Assembly (NCBI RefSeq): GCF_001660815.1
Contig: NZ_LYMI01000035.1
Span: 1 to 40,493, forward strand
DNA length: 40,493 nt
Direction: 5' to 3'
Source: Xanthomonas nasturtii
GTDB taxonomy: Bacteria; Pseudomonadota; Gammaproteobacteria; Xanthomonadales; Xanthomonadaceae
Position 1 is the first letter of the stretch, and each line of letters opens with the position of its first letter. A program made the position numbers and the translations under genes. Under the pieces are notes generated by a model, which saw only the letters and a program-made list of their open reading frames with translations, ran no database searches and was not told the origin of the DNA. Of the stretch, positions 25,448-34,414 are shown piece after piece.

Positions 25448-27898
25448 TCAGCGCGTGGCGGCGGGGGGCGCCTGCGCGGTGGTTTCAATCAATTGAACGG
25501 CGCCGATGGCATACAACGGGCCGCGAATGGGTGCGGTGAAACGCAGACACAGATCATGGACGCCGGTGCGTGCAGGCAATGGGGTTTCCAGGGTGAGCTG
25601 CTCGCCCACGCCGTCGCCCTGGGGCAGACGTACGCTGGCTAGCAGTTCGCCCTCGCAGCCTTGTCGCACTTCCAGCTCACCGCCGCGCGATTTGGCCGGG
25701 TACTGCACGACCTTGGATTGCTCGTGGGCCAGACCGAAGTTGTTCGGCAGACGTGCGGCGTCGATGCGGATCGCGCCGATCCCGTCCAGGCGCGCTTGCG
25801 GATACATGCGGCAGGCATGGAACAGATCGACGTTGTAGACCGGCGTGTCGGCGCCGGTCATCTCCGGCAGCAGCGGCAGGCGCAGGCCCAGCGCGCCGGA
25901 CTTCACGCAGTGGCGCAGCCCTTGCGTGTCCACCCGCAACAGGCTGGCGCGATCGAAGCTGCGGCTGCGCGTGGCCGCCAGCGGCGTGCCGTTGGCATCG
26001 AACGCAGTGGCCTTGACCGTGGTTGGCAATTGAATCGTAAACGGTGCTTGATAACGCGGCGATGCCGGCGTGGGCTCGCTGCCGTCGATGGAGTAGTGCA
26101 GGGTGCCCGCACCGGTCTGCGTGCTCAACGCCACCTTGGCCGGGCCGCCGGCGAGTACCGGGTTGGGACCGGATTCCAGCGCGATATCGGCGGCGAAGGC
26201 GCCGTCGCTGTAGTCGATGCCCAGTGCCTTATAGCGCTGTAGCTGTGCCGGCAGGCGCGTCAGAAAGCTGTTCCAGTTACGTGCTGCCGGCGGCGACCAG
26301 GTCACTTCCGCCACCGCCGACAGACGCGGGAACAGGGCGTGATCCACATGCCATCTGGACGGAATGTATTCGGACCACAACGCGCCTTGTGCGCCCAGCA
26401 CGTGCCTGGCCTGTTCGGCGCTGAGCTCGGCCGGCACCGGATCGAATGCATAGACTTTGGATAGCGGCAACACGGTCAGCCGGCCGTTCGGTTCGTCGCT
26501 GCGCGTGGTCTGCAAATTGTCCAGATACAACCAGTCGCCCGGCGCAAGCACTACATCGTGACCTTGCTTTGCCGCCACCACCGCGCCTTCGACGCCGCGC
26601 CACGACATCACCGATGCACTGGCCGGCACGCCGCCTTCCAGAATTTCATCCCAGCCGATCATGCGCCGGCCGTGCTGGGTGAGGTAGCTCGCCAGCTGTT
26701 CGTTGAACCAGCCCTGCATCGCATGCGCGTCCTTGACGCCCAGCCTGCGCATCTGTGCGCGAACGGCCGGCGAGGCTTCCCATTGATCCTTCACCGCCTC
26801 ATCGCCACCGATATGGATGTAGGTCGACGGGAACAACGTCAGCACCTCATCCAGCACGTTGGTGATGAAGCTCAGGCTGCGTTCGCTGGTGTTGAACAGA
26901 TACGGGTTCACGCCCCAGTCCACGCCCACCTGGGTGCGTACGCCGGGCACGCCCACTTCTTCCGGGTAGGCGGCAACGGCTGCCTGCGCATGCCCGGGCA
27001 TGTCCAGCTCGGGCAGCACGGTGATGTGCAGGCGCGCCGCATACGCGACGATCTCGCTGATCTGTTCCTGCGTGTAGAAACCGCCATAACGCTGCGGCGT
27101 GCCGTGCTGGCCGCCACCCGGAGGCGTGCGCCATGCGCCAACCTCGGTGAGCTTGGGGTAGCGCTTGATCTCGATGCGCCAACCCTGGTCGTCGGTGAGA
27201 TGCCAATGCAGCACGTTGAGCTTGTGCAGCGCCATCGTGTCGAGCACATGCTTGACCGTGGCCACATCATGAAAGTGGCGGGCCACATCCAGATGCTGGC
27301 CGCGCCAGCTGAAACGCGGCCAGTCGCGGATCGCCACCGACGGCAGCTGGACTTCGCCCTTGCGCGCATCCGGTGTCATCAGTTGCCAGGCGCTGATGGC
27401 GCCATACAACAAGCCGGCGCCATCGCGCGCGGCAATGCGCACGCCCTTGGCATCCACCTCCAGGCTGTAGCCTTCCTTGTGTGCCACCGGCGCCTGCGCA
27501 GTACGCTCCAGGCGGATGCTGCCCGGCGATGCGCTGGGTTCGACCCGCACTTCCAGCCGCAGCCCACGTGTGCGCTGCAGCAGATCGGCCAGATGTTCGG
27601 CACTGCGGCGCGCATCGGCATCGCCGGGCAAGATCGAGATCACCGTGCCGGTGCCCACCGTAAAGCTGCCGCTACCGCGTTCGACTTCGACCGCTGCAGG
27701 GATCAACGGCAACGCTGCGTTGGCGCTCGCTGTTGTTGCCACTGCAGGCGCGCCTGCAGTGGCCGCCGCTGGCGAGGTGCCGGCTGCACGTTGACCGCAA
27801 GCGGCCAGCGACGCCGCTGCGAATGCGAGCGCAAGCAGGCGCGAGGACAACGGCGGCGCGGCTGTCAGGCGCGCGGTGGGTGCGGAGTTCGACATCAT
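25448..27898 (-). CDS. nixG: GH20 beta-N-acetylhexosaminidase lipoprotein (NixG)
   Basis: From the ATG at 27898 the protein has 816 residues with a lipoprotein signal (LLALAFAAASLAACGQ, lipidated Cys34). A GH20b-like domain (about 65-190) precedes the catalytic barrel with the D366-E367 pair in IHIGGDEAVK and HWHLTDDQGW at 231-240. A chitobiase C-terminal-like domain follows (SIDGSEPTPASPRYQAPFTI), then a beta-rich tail. It releases beta-linked GlcNAc from trimmed glycans at the membrane surface. Two ATGs in a row (27898, 27895) make the exact start uncertain; the AGGA upstream lies in a small hairpin. The frame open to 27982 adds a Cys-rich stretch unlike a signal. Confidence 0.9.
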   Translation of the reverse strand: MMSNSAPTARLTAAPPLSSRLLALAFAAASLAACGQRAAGTSPAAATAGAPAVATTASANAALPLIPAAVEVERGSGSFTVGTGTVISILPGDADARRSAEHLADLLQRTRGLRLEVRVEPSASPGSIRLERTAQAPVAHKEGYSLEVDAKGVRIAARDGAGLLYGAISAWQLMTPDARKGEVQLPSVAIRDWPRFSWRGQHLDVARHFHDVATVKHVLDTMALHKLNVLHWHLTDDQGWRIEIKRYPKLTEVGAWRTPPGGGQHGTPQRYGGFYTQEQISEIVAYAARLHITVLPELDMPGHAQAAVAAYPEEVGVPGVRTQVGVDWGVNPYLFNTSERSLSFITNVLDEVLTLFPSTYIHIGGDEAVKDQWEASPAVRAQMRRLGVKDAHAMQGWFNEQLASYLTQHGRRMIGWDEILEGGVPASASVMSWRGVEGAVVAAKQGHDVVLAPGDWLYLDNLQTTRSDEPNGRLTVLPLSKVYAFDPVPAELSAEQARHVLGAQGALWSEYIPSRWHVDHALFPRLSAVAEVTWSPPAARNWNSFLTRLPAQLQRYKALGIDYSDGAFAADIALESGPNPVLAGGPAKVALSTQTGAGTLHYSIDGSEPTPASPRYQAPFTIQLPTTVKATAFDANGTPLAATRSRSFDRASLLRVDTQGLRHCVKSGALGLRLPLLPEMTGADTPVYNVDLFHACRMYPQARLDGIGAIRIDAARLPNNFGLAHEQSKVVQYPAKSRGGELEVRQGCEGELLASVRLPQGDGVGEQLTLETPLPARTGVHDLCLRFTAPIRGPLYAIGAVQLIETTAQAPPAATR

Positions 27899-27903
27899 GC
27901 AAT

Positions 27904-27917
27904 CACATCCTGATGTG
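27904..27917 (-). promoter_or_regulatory. Small hairpin holding the nixG ribosome site
   Basis: In the transcript CACAT-CAGG-ATGTG folds with a 5-bp stem and puts part of the AGGA Shine-Dalgarno in the loop, six bases before the nixG ATG. It could tune translation relative to nixF. The 253-base gap 27899-28151 otherwise contains only a 12-bp palindrome CGCTGCGCAGCG near 28003. Confidence 0.3.
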
Positions 27918-28151
27918 GCGGCGGTACACGGCAGCCACGCACAGTAGCAAAGCCGTGTCGGAAGACGCAGGGACTGGCGCACGCTTCATCCCGCTGCGCA
28001 GCGTAGCCAGTGCGTTGTCGCGCGACCAAGGCAACCGCATCGGTCGTTGCAAAACGGGCGCGTGCAGCGCAGGAAGCGGGTCGCAGTACATGCAGTCCGC
28101 CACCAGCACCGGCCTCGCCCGCGCGCATGCGCAGCGTTGCGTCAGCTGCTG

Positions 28152-29207
28152 TCAGCGCTGCGCGGTGGGCAGCTCATCCCACACTTTCGGATCTTCGGCG
28201 CCCAGCACCCAGCAGCTGAAACCTTCCAGGCCGTACTGCTTGGTCAGCTCATAACGCGCCTTGAAGCTGCGCGCGTCCGGGCGGAACACCCACTCACGCA
28301 TATCGTCGCGATAGAAATAGAACCACGATTCCTGCTCCACCGGATCCCACTGCACGGTGGCGTTCTGTTCGATCGCCAGCGGGAAGGATTCGTCGGCATC
28401 GATATACGCGGCTGCGATGTTCGACGCTTCGGTGCCGTCTTCCTTCACCGGGTTGCCGGTGTACCAGCGGTAGCCGTACGTGGCGATGCCCAGCGAGAGC
28501 TTTTCCTTCGGCACCTGGGTGATGGCGTAATCCAGGTGCTTCTTCATCCACACCATGCCATCGACCGGGCCCGGCGTGGTCCAGCGGGTGTGCTGGTCGT
28601 AGGTCATGATGCTGACCAGATCCGCGGCCTGGCCCAGCGCCTTGAGGTCGTACGCACCGCGCCAGTATTCCCACATCCACTTGGAAAACTGGCCGCCTTC
28701 GGCATGGCCCGGTGCATTGGGCACCACTGCCACCGACATCTTGAAACCGGCCTTGTGCAGCGCATCGGCGGTCTGCTTCACCATCAAGGTGTAGGCATCG
28801 CGATCGGTCCAGGCGATGTTTTCGAAATCGAACTGGAAGCCGTAGTACTTGTGCCGCTTGCCGTGGATCAGCAGCGATTCGATCATGCGCTTCTTGGCCG
28901 CCTCATCGTGCATCAGCTTGTGGAAGCCGTCGCGGCCGGTGGTCATCGACAGGATCGGCATCACCCGCAGCTTGTGCTGCTTGGCGATGTCGTACAGGTA
29001 CATGTTGGGCGTGCCGTTGACCAGGCCGTTCTGATCCACGCCGTACCAGGTGGGCACCACCACATCGATCTTGTCGACGTTGGCGATGAACGAGTTGGTC
29101 GATTTCTGCGTGTTCATCAGATAGAACAACGCCGTGGGATTTTTGGCCAGGGCCGGGGCGCAGGCAAACGCCAGCGCAAGCAACATCCAGGTCAATCGCT
29201 TACTCAT
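28152..29207 (-). CDS. nixF: GH18-family endo-type glycosidase (NixF)
   Basis: The 351-residue protein has a Sec signal (MLLALAFACAPALA). It resembles the YaaH-like branch of GH18. The catalytic strand reads YYGFQFDFEN at 121-130, with D127 and the proton donor E129 kept but the first two Asp of the usual DxxDxDxE replaced. Later VSIMTYDQHT and the closing EGFSCWVLG are usual GH18 strands. In the pathway it would act on the chitobiose core or on GlcNAc-GlcNAc. The ATG at 29207 has GGATG upstream; the one at 29219, four bases after the nixE stop, is also possible. Confidence 0.85.
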   Translation of the reverse strand: MSKRLTWMLLALAFACAPALAKNPTALFYLMNTQKSTNSFIANVDKIDVVVPTWYGVDQNGLVNGTPNMYLYDIAKQHKLRVMPILSMTTGRDGFHKLMHDEAAKKRMIESLLIHGKRHKYYGFQFDFENIAWTDRDAYTLMVKQTADALHKAGFKMSVAVVPNAPGHAEGGQFSKWMWEYWRGAYDLKALGQAADLVSIMTYDQHTRWTTPGPVDGMVWMKKHLDYAITQVPKEKLSLGIATYGYRWYTGNPVKEDGTEASNIAAAYIDADESFPLAIEQNATVQWDPVEQESWFYFYRDDMREWVFRPDARSFKARYELTKQYGLEGFSCWVLGAEDPKVWDELPTAQR

Positions 29208-29222
29208 GAAAGACAACATCCA

Positions 29223-30908
29223 TCAGGGAGTGGGGGAAGAGAGGTCGATGCGGAACACATACGCGCTCTCGCCAACCGGCTTGACCGGCAGCCGCAGATG
29301 CAGGCCATCGGCGCGTTGTTCGAACGGGATCTTCTTGCCGTTGGCCAGCAGCGTCACGCCGCGCACGCCATCGGCAGGTGTCAACGAGCGGATCACCGCC
29401 TCACCATTGCTCGGCCAACCCAGCTCGATCGCATACAGCGCGCCATCGCGGGTGGTGAAACGGAAATCTTCGGCCGTATATGGCTTGGTCTTGACGTCCT
29501 GGAAGGTGCCGCCCACCACTTCGGTGGGGCCTTCGCCATACACGCGCCACGGCGTGCTGTCGTAGATCGCGCTGCCGTTGGTCTTGAGCCAACGACCGAT
29601 CGAAAGCAGGATGCCGCGCTCGGTGTCCGGGATCGAGCCATCCGCACGCGGGCCGATGTTGAGCATCAGGTTGCCGTTCTTGGCCACCACATCGGCCAGC
29701 ATGTGGATGATGAAGGTGGGCGACTTGTAGGTGTCGTTTTCGATGTAGCCCCACGAGGCATTGCTCACCGAGGTATCGGTCTGCCAGTGGGTGGGATGGA
29801 TGCCGGTCAGCTGGCCGCGCTCGATATCCAGCGTGCCGGCGCCTTCGGGGAAGGCGCCCAGCTTGTAGTTCACCACCACGCCGCGGTCGGCCTCGGTCCG
29901 CGCTGCGCCCTGGTTGTAGTAGTACGCCAGCATCGTCGGCAGGCTGCGCCGGAAGGTGGGGTGGGCAATCCACCAATCGAAATAGATCAGGTCCGGTTGA
30001 TAGGTGTCGATCAACTCGGTGGTACGCGCCAGCCAATCGTCCAGCCAGGCTTGCGAGACCGGCGTCCAGTCGTTGGCCACATCGGCATCGTCCTTGCCCG
30101 GCAGGCGCACCTGGGCCGGGCCGTACAGCGCCGCATAGCGCGGGTCGTTGACGTCGGAGTCGAAGGTGCGCCCGCCGTCGAAGAACCAATTGTGTTCGGC
30201 ACGATGCGACGACAGGCCGAAGTGCAGCCCCTGCGCGCGGATCGCCTTGGATAGCTCGCCCAGCAGGTCGCGCTTGGGCCCCATCTTCATCGCGGTCCAG
30301 TCGGAGAGTTTGGAGTCGTACAACGCGAAGCCGTCGTGGTGCTCTGCCACCGGCACCACATAGCGCGCGCCGGACTCACGGAACAACCTGGCCCAGCCAT
30401 TGGGGTCGAACTTGGGCGCGGTGAACTTGGGAATCAGATCCTTGTAGCCGCTGCTGGCCTGCGGCCCGTAGGTGGCGACGTGATGGGCGAATTCCTTGGA
30501 ACCTTGCAGATACATATTGCGCGAATACCACTCGCTGCCGAACGCCGGCACCGAGAACACGCCCCAGTGGATGAAGATGCCGAACTTGGCGTTGTCGTAC
30601 CACGCCGGCGACTGATACGCCTTCAGTGCGGCCCAGTCGGGACGGAACGGACCCTTGCGTGCGCCGGCTTCGGCTTCGCGCACCAGACGCTCGCGTTCGG
30701 GCGCGTACTTGGCGGTGGCATCGAGCCACTGCTGGTCGATGGCCTCGGGGCTGAGCGTGGTAGCGGTCGGCGCGGTCGGCGATTGCGCGGCACTCGCCTG
30801 CACGGCGGGCAACGCAAGCAGCAGAGCGAACGCGAGCGCTCGACTCCTGGGTGCAGCTCCGGCGTGGCGGCGGGATGGAGCCGCAAACACGCGGCTATCG
30901 GTCGTCAT
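29223..30908 (-). CDS. nixE: GH29 alpha-L-fucosidase (NixE)
   Basis: The 561-residue protein has a long N-terminal export signal (Arg-rich start, LAFALLLALPAVQASA, cleavage near 40). GH29 motifs are KFGIFIHWGVFSVPAF at 108-123, EHHDGFALYDSKLSDW at 189-204 and nucleophile D311 in IYFDWW. A C-terminal beta domain is present. It would remove core alpha-1,3-fucose of plant N-glycans. CAGGAG lies 12 bases before the ATG. It is the first enzyme gene of the cluster, separated from the receptor gene by a terminator, and its stop is 12-16 bases from the nixF start. Confidence 0.92.
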   Translation of the reverse strand: MTTDSRVFAAPSRRHAGAAPRSRALAFALLLALPAVQASAAQSPTAPTATTLSPEAIDQQWLDATAKYAPERERLVREAEAGARKGPFRPDWAALKAYQSPAWYDNAKFGIFIHWGVFSVPAFGSEWYSRNMYLQGSKEFAHHVATYGPQASSGYKDLIPKFTAPKFDPNGWARLFRESGARYVVPVAEHHDGFALYDSKLSDWTAMKMGPKRDLLGELSKAIRAQGLHFGLSSHRAEHNWFFDGGRTFDSDVNDPRYAALYGPAQVRLPGKDDADVANDWTPVSQAWLDDWLARTTELIDTYQPDLIYFDWWIAHPTFRRSLPTMLAYYYNQGAARTEADRGVVVNYKLGAFPEGAGTLDIERGQLTGIHPTHWQTDTSVSNASWGYIENDTYKSPTFIIHMLADVVAKNGNLMLNIGPRADGSIPDTERGILLSIGRWLKTNGSAIYDSTPWRVYGEGPTEVVGGTFQDVKTKPYTAEDFRFTTRDGALYAIELGWPSNGEAVIRSLTPADGVRGVTLLANGKKIPFEQRADGLHLRLPVKPVGESAYVFRIDLSSPTP

Positions 30909-31014
30909 GGGAACTGCACTCCTGTAAGCGAGACGCGTCGGTCATGCTGCGGCCGCGCGTGGATGGCAAAAGCGGGCCTGGCCATGCTCCCTCAGCTGCG
31001 AAGGGGCGTGGCCA

Positions 31015-31031
31015 GTACCACTCCTTGGTAC
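31015..31031. promoter_or_regulatory. Inverted repeat upstream of nixE, possible operator
   Basis: GTACCA (31015-31020) and TGGTAC (31026-31031) form a 6-bp inverted repeat with a 5-base spacer, about 110 bases upstream of nixE and within a minus-strand TTGATG...TACTGG pair that could be a weak promoter. Its sequence is unlike the palindromes near the kinase, so a different regulator would be expected. Confidence 0.3.
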
Positions 31032-31038
31032 AACATCA

Positions 31039-31066
31039 ACCCGACCGTTGCGTGCAACGGTCGGGT
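31039..31066. repeat. 13-bp perfect inverted repeat after the receptor terminator
   Basis: ACCCGACCGTTGC (31039-31051) pairs with GCAACGGTCGGGT (31054-31066) around GT. It directly follows the U-tract of the receptor-gene terminator in the minus transcript. No U-run follows it on minus, and A8 follows on plus, so it is not a terminator by itself. It may back up termination or act as a nixE leader structure. Confidence 0.65.
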
Positions 31067-31067
31067 C

Positions 31068-31103
31068 AAAAAAAACGCGCCACCGTGGAGGGGCGGTGGC
31101 GCG
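31068..31103 (-). terminator. Intrinsic terminator of the TonB-dependent receptor gene
   Basis: On minus CGCGCCACCG (from 31103) pairs with CGGTGGCGCG (ending 31076), loop of 8, followed by eight U (31075-31068). It begins 12 bases after the receptor stop. This is a textbook intrinsic terminator and shows that nixE onward is probably not read only from the receptor promoter. Confidence 0.9.
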
Positions 31104-31114
31104 CCGGTGCTACA

Positions 31115-33793
31115 TCAGAACTTGAAGTTCAACTGGGCCTGGTAGCCGCGGCCGTTCTTGTAGAACGCCGTTGGGGTATCACGCGTGTTGCTGAAGAGTC
31201 GGTAGGTTGAATCCAGCAGGTTGGTGGCGCCGAAGGTGATGCCCATGTAGTCGGTGATCTGATACGAGGCGCTCAAATCCAGCTGCTTGTAAGCGTCTGC
31301 AAAGTCGTTCGACGCCAAGCGGCCGATCTGGGTAAAGTACTTGGAGCGATAGCTATAGTTCATACGCACCATCCAGTCGCCGTGTTCCCAATACGGGATC
31401 ACGTTATAGGTGTCACGCGACAGGTATGGCAGGTTCAAGCCGGAGCTGGAATCGGATTCGGCAAACGTGTAGTTGGCCTGCAAGCCAAAACCCAAACCGA
31501 AGGTCTGCTGGTAATTCACCGCCACACCCTTGACCTTGGCGTCGGACACGTTGATCGGCGTAGTGACCTGATACACGCCAGCCACTGCAGGCGGTGCTGG
31601 ATTCAACTGCTGGCTGGCCGTGGTCCTGACGATGTAGGAGCTGATGTCGCGATAGAACACTTCACCGGACAACATGCTGGACGGTGCGAAATACCACTCG
31701 GCCGCCACGTCATAGTTGGTGGACTCATAAGGGTTGAGATTCGGATTGCCGCCACTGGCGGTCAGATCGCCGGTGCCGCTGTTGATGGTGAAAGTGCCGG
31801 CCAGATCGGAGTAGCGCGGACGGGCGATCACCTTGGCTGCCGAGAAGCGCAGTACGCTGTCTTCGGTCATGTCATAGGCGATATTGAAGCTCGGCAACGC
31901 CTTGCGATAGTCGTTGGTTTCGGCGACACGGTTGAAGTTTGCGCCGCCGTCGTTGCTTTGCCAAAACTCGGATTTGTTGGTGGTATCCACCAGGCGCACA
32001 CCGACGTTTCCGCGGATCTTGCCGGTTTCGTAATTCAATTGCGTGTAGATGTTCTGGGTGATCTCCCCGACCTGGAACGACGCGCCGAAGTCGGTCCGAT
32101 AAGGTCCCTGCGGCTGCGACAGCAGGTAATTACGCACGGCACCGAGGCCTGCAGTTGGCCAGGTGGTCAGGTCGCCGCTGGCACCCAGACCGTCGTAAAG
32201 ACTGCTGGGCGTGATGCCCGGATTGAACTGTGTCAACGCCACCGTGTCAGTGGAGTTGATACGGTTGCCGCGTGCATCCACGCCATTGTCGTGGTTGATG
32301 TACTTGTAGCCGAACTGCAGCTTGGTGAACGGGCCCCATTCCAGATCGCGTGCGGCATCCCACTGGAAGTATTTTTCCTCGTCCAGGCTCTCCTGGTAGG
32401 CGATGCCGCCAGCCTGCATGATGCCAGTCGTGGTGCCCGGAACATTGCCCTCCTGGCCGGGCGCCAGGCCGGCGGGATTTCCCGGCAACACCCAGTTCGA
32501 GGCGCCGCCGTTATCGTAGTTCACTGCGGTGCTCCGACCATCGAAGGCGTAGTTGTAACCGCCGTCCTGCATCAGGAACTTCATCAGGTATTCGGGGTTC
32601 TTGCCGCCGGTGGCTTCGGTGTAACCGCCCTGGGTGGTGAACACCCACTTTTCGCCGGACCAGTCGTGACGCAGGTTCAGGCTCTTGGTGGTGACGGTGC
32701 TCTCGCGGTAGTTGGCATCCAGTTGCGCATATGGCTGACCCGCTGCGCCATCGCTCACCGTGGCCGAGGTGACAACACCGTTTTCCACGTTGGCTCTGGT
32801 GATTTTCTGGCGGTCGTCATTACACGCCGGGCACACGTAACGCGCCTGGCTGAAGTTGTTGTACTTGCCCTTGATGTACAAGCCGGTCAGGTTGAATTCG
32901 TTCTGCTCGTTCGGCTTCCACTGCAACGCACCCTGCAGGCCACTGCGCTCGCGGGTCTGCTGGAAGAACGCGCTGCTGATGCCGGCCGGTACGCGTGCGG
33001 TGGCCACATCGCTGCCGTCGCCGGTGATGGTGGCGGTGGGCGGAATGCCGGCGCCGGTGGTGTAGCCGAAGTATTCGATACCGGCGCGTGCCAGGTCCTG
33101 CTTGTCGTGCGTGGCGGAGATCAACGCGCCGAAGGTCTCGTCGTCGTTCTTCCAGCTCCACAGCGCCGAACCGCGCGGATTGCCTTCTTCCGAACGGTCG
33201 TTGTAGTTGTAGCCGATCGAGCCGCGGATAGTGTTCTTGGGCAGGTCCAGCGGCTTGCGGGTATGCACGATCACGGTGCCGCCGATCGAGCCTTCGTCGA
33301 TGCGCGCTTCCGGGGTCTTGTAGACCTCCATCAGGCCGATGATTTCCGGCGACAGCAGGGTGTAGTTGAAGGTACGGCCGCTGGTGTCGGTGGGATTGCC
33401 GCCCCAGTCGCCCGAGGCAATGGTCTGGCCGTTGAGCAGCACGCGGTTCAAGGCCGGGTCGGTGCCGTTGATGCTGACTTTTTCGCCTTCGCCGAACTGG
33501 CGGTCGACGGTGATGCCCGGCAGGTGTGACAGCGATTCAGCGGCATTGATGTCCGGGAACTTGCCGATGTCTTCGGCGCTGATCGCATCGACGATGGCGT
33601 TGGCCGAACGCTTGACCGCCTGGCTCTTCTCCAGCGACGCGCGGTAGCCGGTGACGGTGATGGTGTCCAGCTCGGTGGTGGCCGACGGCGCGCTGGCCGG
33701 GGCTTGTTGTTCTTGTCCGGCAGCCATTGCAGAGCCGGAGCAGTACAGAGCGGCGGTGATACAGAGTGCTAACGTCGTGGTGCGGCTGTGCAT
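31115..33793 (-). CDS. TonB-dependent outer-membrane receptor of the nix cluster
   Basis: The 892-residue protein has a signal peptide (LALCITAALYCSGSAMA), a TonB box DTITVTGYR at 43-51 and a plug domain (KSANAIVDAI-type start, LNRVLLNGQTIASGDW near 117-132). A 22-strand-type barrel follows, ending in the aromatic residue of LNFKF. It would import N-glycan fragments using TonB energy. In X. campestris a receptor gene next to nixE belongs to the same GlcNAc-induced regulon; I recall the name nixD but am not certain. AGAGG lies 8 bases before the ATG at 33793. It is single, with its own terminator, and is divergent from the sugar kinase gene. Confidence 0.9.
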   Translation of the reverse strand: MHSRTTTLALCITAALYCSGSAMAAGQEQQAPASAPSATTELDTITVTGYRASLEKSQAVKRSANAIVDAISAEDIGKFPDINAAESLSHLPGITVDRQFGEGEKVSINGTDPALNRVLLNGQTIASGDWGGNPTDTSGRTFNYTLLSPEIIGLMEVYKTPEARIDEGSIGGTVIVHTRKPLDLPKNTIRGSIGYNYNDRSEEGNPRGSALWSWKNDDETFGALISATHDKQDLARAGIEYFGYTTGAGIPPTATITGDGSDVATARVPAGISSAFFQQTRERSGLQGALQWKPNEQNEFNLTGLYIKGKYNNFSQARYVCPACNDDRQKITRANVENGVVTSATVSDGAAGQPYAQLDANYRESTVTTKSLNLRHDWSGEKWVFTTQGGYTEATGGKNPEYLMKFLMQDGGYNYAFDGRSTAVNYDNGGASNWVLPGNPAGLAPGQEGNVPGTTTGIMQAGGIAYQESLDEEKYFQWDAARDLEWGPFTKLQFGYKYINHDNGVDARGNRINSTDTVALTQFNPGITPSSLYDGLGASGDLTTWPTAGLGAVRNYLLSQPQGPYRTDFGASFQVGEITQNIYTQLNYETGKIRGNVGVRLVDTTNKSEFWQSNDGGANFNRVAETNDYRKALPSFNIAYDMTEDSVLRFSAAKVIARPRYSDLAGTFTINSGTGDLTASGGNPNLNPYESTNYDVAAEWYFAPSSMLSGEVFYRDISSYIVRTTASQQLNPAPPAVAGVYQVTTPINVSDAKVKGVAVNYQQTFGLGFGLQANYTFAESDSSSGLNLPYLSRDTYNVIPYWEHGDWMVRMNYSYRSKYFTQIGRLASNDFADAYKQLDLSASYQITDYMGITFGATNLLDSTYRLFSNTRDTPTAFYKNGRGYQAQLNFKF

Positions 33794-34127
33794 GGCTAAA
33801 CCTCTTTGGTTAGTGCTGTGAGCGCGCGGCCTTCTTCAAGGCGTCAAGCGCTCGGCGTGGCCGGCAAAACAACACGTCCTGACCGATCGCGGTGGTCGCA
33901 CTCATTTGCTCCGCAAGGGCAGCAGGTGGTGTCGATTCGCGTGGTAGAGGAGGTGTCCCCCGTGTGGTGAAACGGTAGAGCGAATGCGACATCGGCGAGT
34001 CGAACGTCTGGCGACGTGCCACTCGCGAATCTGGGCATGCAGGCGAGGGAAGCGCCGTTCGTCAGTACCGAACAGTTCCTGGCCCCTCCTGCCAGAACCT
34101 CGATTTGGGTCGAGTCTCGCGTAGCGC

Positions 34128-34141
34128 TGACAGCGTTGTCA
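34128..34141. promoter_or_regulatory. LacI-type operator, probably NagR-like, receptor side
   Basis: TGACAGCGTTGTCA is a near-perfect palindrome with the central CG of LacI-family operators, one mismatch pair off symmetry. It resembles the NagR sites described in GlcNAc regulons of gammaproteobacteria, from memory. On minus it overlaps a TTGACA that could be the -35 box of the receptor promoter, a good place for repression. Confidence 0.55.
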
Positions 34142-34414
34142 ACACATCGTCACAGATCTCTGATGCGGCTGCGATTGCGCTGCGACGCAGCATTTTTTGG
34201 ACGTCGGTGTCGAAGTCGGTGAGAGCTTGCGCGCACGTGAGGTTAGGCATCGTGTGCGCAATTGAAGCCTTCAATCGCTGTGCGGCCTTCGCTCGCGTCC
34301 GCTCGGGTTTTTGTGCGTAAATCGCCGTGATTCGTGCGGAATTTTCGTGGATGATGGGCGGGGCGGGAAATCCCGCTGCACGTGGTCGCCGTGGTTGCGT
34401 TACGGGGCGAATAC

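Noticed and set aside
28047..33529. Long plus-strand frames (28047-30254, 31382-33529) antisense to nixF/nixE and the receptor
   Set aside because: They cross gene borders of well-supported opposite-strand genes and show no domain of their own.
34179..34198. Small hairpin followed by T6 on plus, possible attenuator of the kinase
   Set aside because: Only five base pairs in the stem, and no known transcript begins upstream of it; too weak to call.
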